Shown piece after piece: positions 22,421-23,219 of a stretch of 23,219 nt of DNA (positions are counted from its first letter, which is position 1; the number at the start of each line of letters is the position of its first letter). Made by a program: the position numbers and the translations under genes. Source of the stretch: CAZGKW01 sp964526295 (GTDB lineage: Bacteria > Planctomycetota > Phycisphaerae > FEN-1346); contig CAZGKW010000056.1 in assembly GCA_964526295.1 (NCBI GenBank), positions 1-23,219 on the forward strand, written 5' to 3'. Under the pieces are notes generated by a model. It did no database searches and was not told where the DNA came from. It worked only from the letters and a program-made list of their open reading frames with translations.

Positions 22421-22448
22421 TTAGACGCCTGTCGTGGCCGGCGGTTCC
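22421..22448 (-). promoter_or_regulatory. Sigma-E-like promoter, possible autoregulation of the sigma gene
   Basis: On the minus strand, GGAACC (22448-22443), a 16-base spacer and GTCTAA (22426-22421). This matches the ECF sigma-E pattern GGAAC, 16-17 bases, GTCNAA/TCTAA. The sigma ATG follows after only TACA. Confidence 0.45.
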
Positions 22449-22550
22449 CGAAGATGTCGGTTTTCGTGCGCCGGAGTCTGTGCCCCGCCCTCTCTACGAT
22501 ACGTCCGATTCGGCGAATGATTCTGTAAAAAGCTGGTAACATCCGCCTAA

Positions 22551-22587
22551 GGCTACTTTGTCAACTTTTGCCAACCGACAACGACCC
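22551..22587 (-). repeat. 37-bp inverted terminal sequence, right copy
   Basis: The reverse complement of 451-487 with two differences. Read on the minus strand it again presents TTGACA pointing toward the adjacent gene, 17 bases ahead of TGTTAC, a poor -10 box. It marks the gene-side edge of the right hairpin array. Confidence 0.8.
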
Positions 22588-23219
22588 TTGCGCGGCGGGC
22601 AGGACTGCCCGCCGCGCTTTCCATTAGTTCGCCCACCGCGTCACTTGCGTTTCGAAGTCCCTTCGGTGCCCACGACTGGGCACCGCGCTACGGCCCTTGT
22701 GACTCCAGCGCGGCGGGCAGTCCTGCCCGAGGTGCCCACGACTGGGCACCGCGCTACGGCCCTTGTGGCTCCAGCGCGGCGGGCAGTCTTGCCCGCGGTG
22801 CCCACGACTGGGCAGCGCGCCACGGCCCTTATGACTCCAGCGCGGTGGGCAGTCTTGCCCACCGCGAGGTGCCCACGACTGGGCACCGCGCCACGGTCCT
22901 TGTGGCTCCAGCGCGGCGGGCAGTCTTGCCCGCGGTGCCCGCCGCCCCTTGCTGTAGCGCGGTGGGCAGTCTTGCCCACCGCGTCACTTGCGTTTCGAAG
23001 TCCCTTTCGCGGCGGGCAGGACTGCCCGCCGCGCTTTCCATTAGTTCGCCCGCCGCGCTTTCCATTAGTTTGCCCGCCGCGGTGCCCACGACTGGGCACC
23101 GCGCCACGGTCCTTGTGGCTCCAGCGCGGTGGGCAGTCTTGCCCACCGCGTCACTTGCGTTTCAAAGTCCCTTTCGCGGCGGGCAGGACTGCCCGCCGCG
23201 CTTTCCATTAGTTCGCCCG
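22588..23219. repeat. Right hairpin-repeat array, inverted relative to the left array
   Basis: No credible gene. It contains five A palindromes GTGCCCACGACTGGGCAC (22666-22683, 22732-22749, 22798-22815 with one final change, 22869-22886, 23082-23099). B palindromes have GCGGYGGGCA stems and GGAC, GTCC or GTCT loops (for example 22592-22615 and 22842-22865). Two linkers recur: CTTTCCATTAGTTCGCCC (about 22618, 23034, 23059 and 23200) and TCACTTGCGTTTCGAAGTCC (about 22640, 22983, 23151). The CACGGCCCTTGTGGCTCCAG linker is the complement of the left array's linker. The array runs off the window end. Confidence 0.9.

Noticed and set aside
22558..23211. 217-codon open frame in the right array (VPTTGHRATAL repeats)
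   Set aside because: The translation is of the hairpin repeats, and the opposite strand is equally open. The protein repeat is a by-product of the DNA repeat.

Overview
The window is GC-rich, densely packed bacterial DNA. A C-terminal PEP-CTERM sorting tail (gene at 16735-17421), a ThuA/Gfo-Idh-MocA fusion, a GH10-like secreted protein, a zinc-ribbon/GYF/TPR membrane protein and many short palindromic repeats together suggest a member of the Planctomycetota (Phycisphaerae-like), probably from an environmental genome. This assignment is an inference from gene families and style; no rRNA or tRNA gene is present.

Layout. 1-487: array of GC-rich hairpin repeats. 510-2371 (+): lipoprotein with SPOR-like repeats, then the nucleotide-pool enzyme RdgB. 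2607-4823 (+): secreted PA14/GH10-like protein that appears to have lost both catalytic glutamates. 4956-6248 (-): lysA. 6534-8048 (+): three-gene cassette resembling arsE-arsF-arsG (small thioredoxin, membrane-anchored CxxC protein, DsbD/CcdA-like permease) behind a good sigma-70 promoter. 8177-8986 (+): sugar phosphate isomerase/epimerase. 9125-10873 (-): ThuA-oxidoreductase fusion. 11069-12298 (-): ApbE flavin transferase. 12396-12635 (+): small orphan frame. 12693-16596 (-): hypF-hypC-hypD, NiFe-hydrogenase maturation genes with no hydrogenase nearby. 16735-17421 (-): PEP-CTERM protein with its own promoter and terminator. 17818-19461 (+): zinc-ribbon/GYF/TPR membrane protein. 19622-22416 (-): ECF sigma factor followed by a very large membrane-bound anti-sigma factor. 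22551-23219: a second hairpin array, inverted relative to the first.

How the genes work together. Clear functional units are the hypFCD operon (cyanation of the NiFe cofactor), the ArsEFG-like redox/efflux cassette, and the sigma/anti-sigma pair with a possible self-recognised promoter. lysA, rdgB and apbE are housekeeping. The sugar isomerase and ThuA-oxidoreductase converge and may share sugar catabolism.

The most unusual structure is the pair of hairpin arrays. They bound a 22-kb gene block in inverted orientation and end on the gene side in a 37-bp sequence that matches at 35 of 37 positions. The hairpins keep an NGAC-type loop while stem bases change in pairs, which points to selection on a folded form. 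At least three other short palindrome families are scattered between genes, one of them between hypC and hypD.
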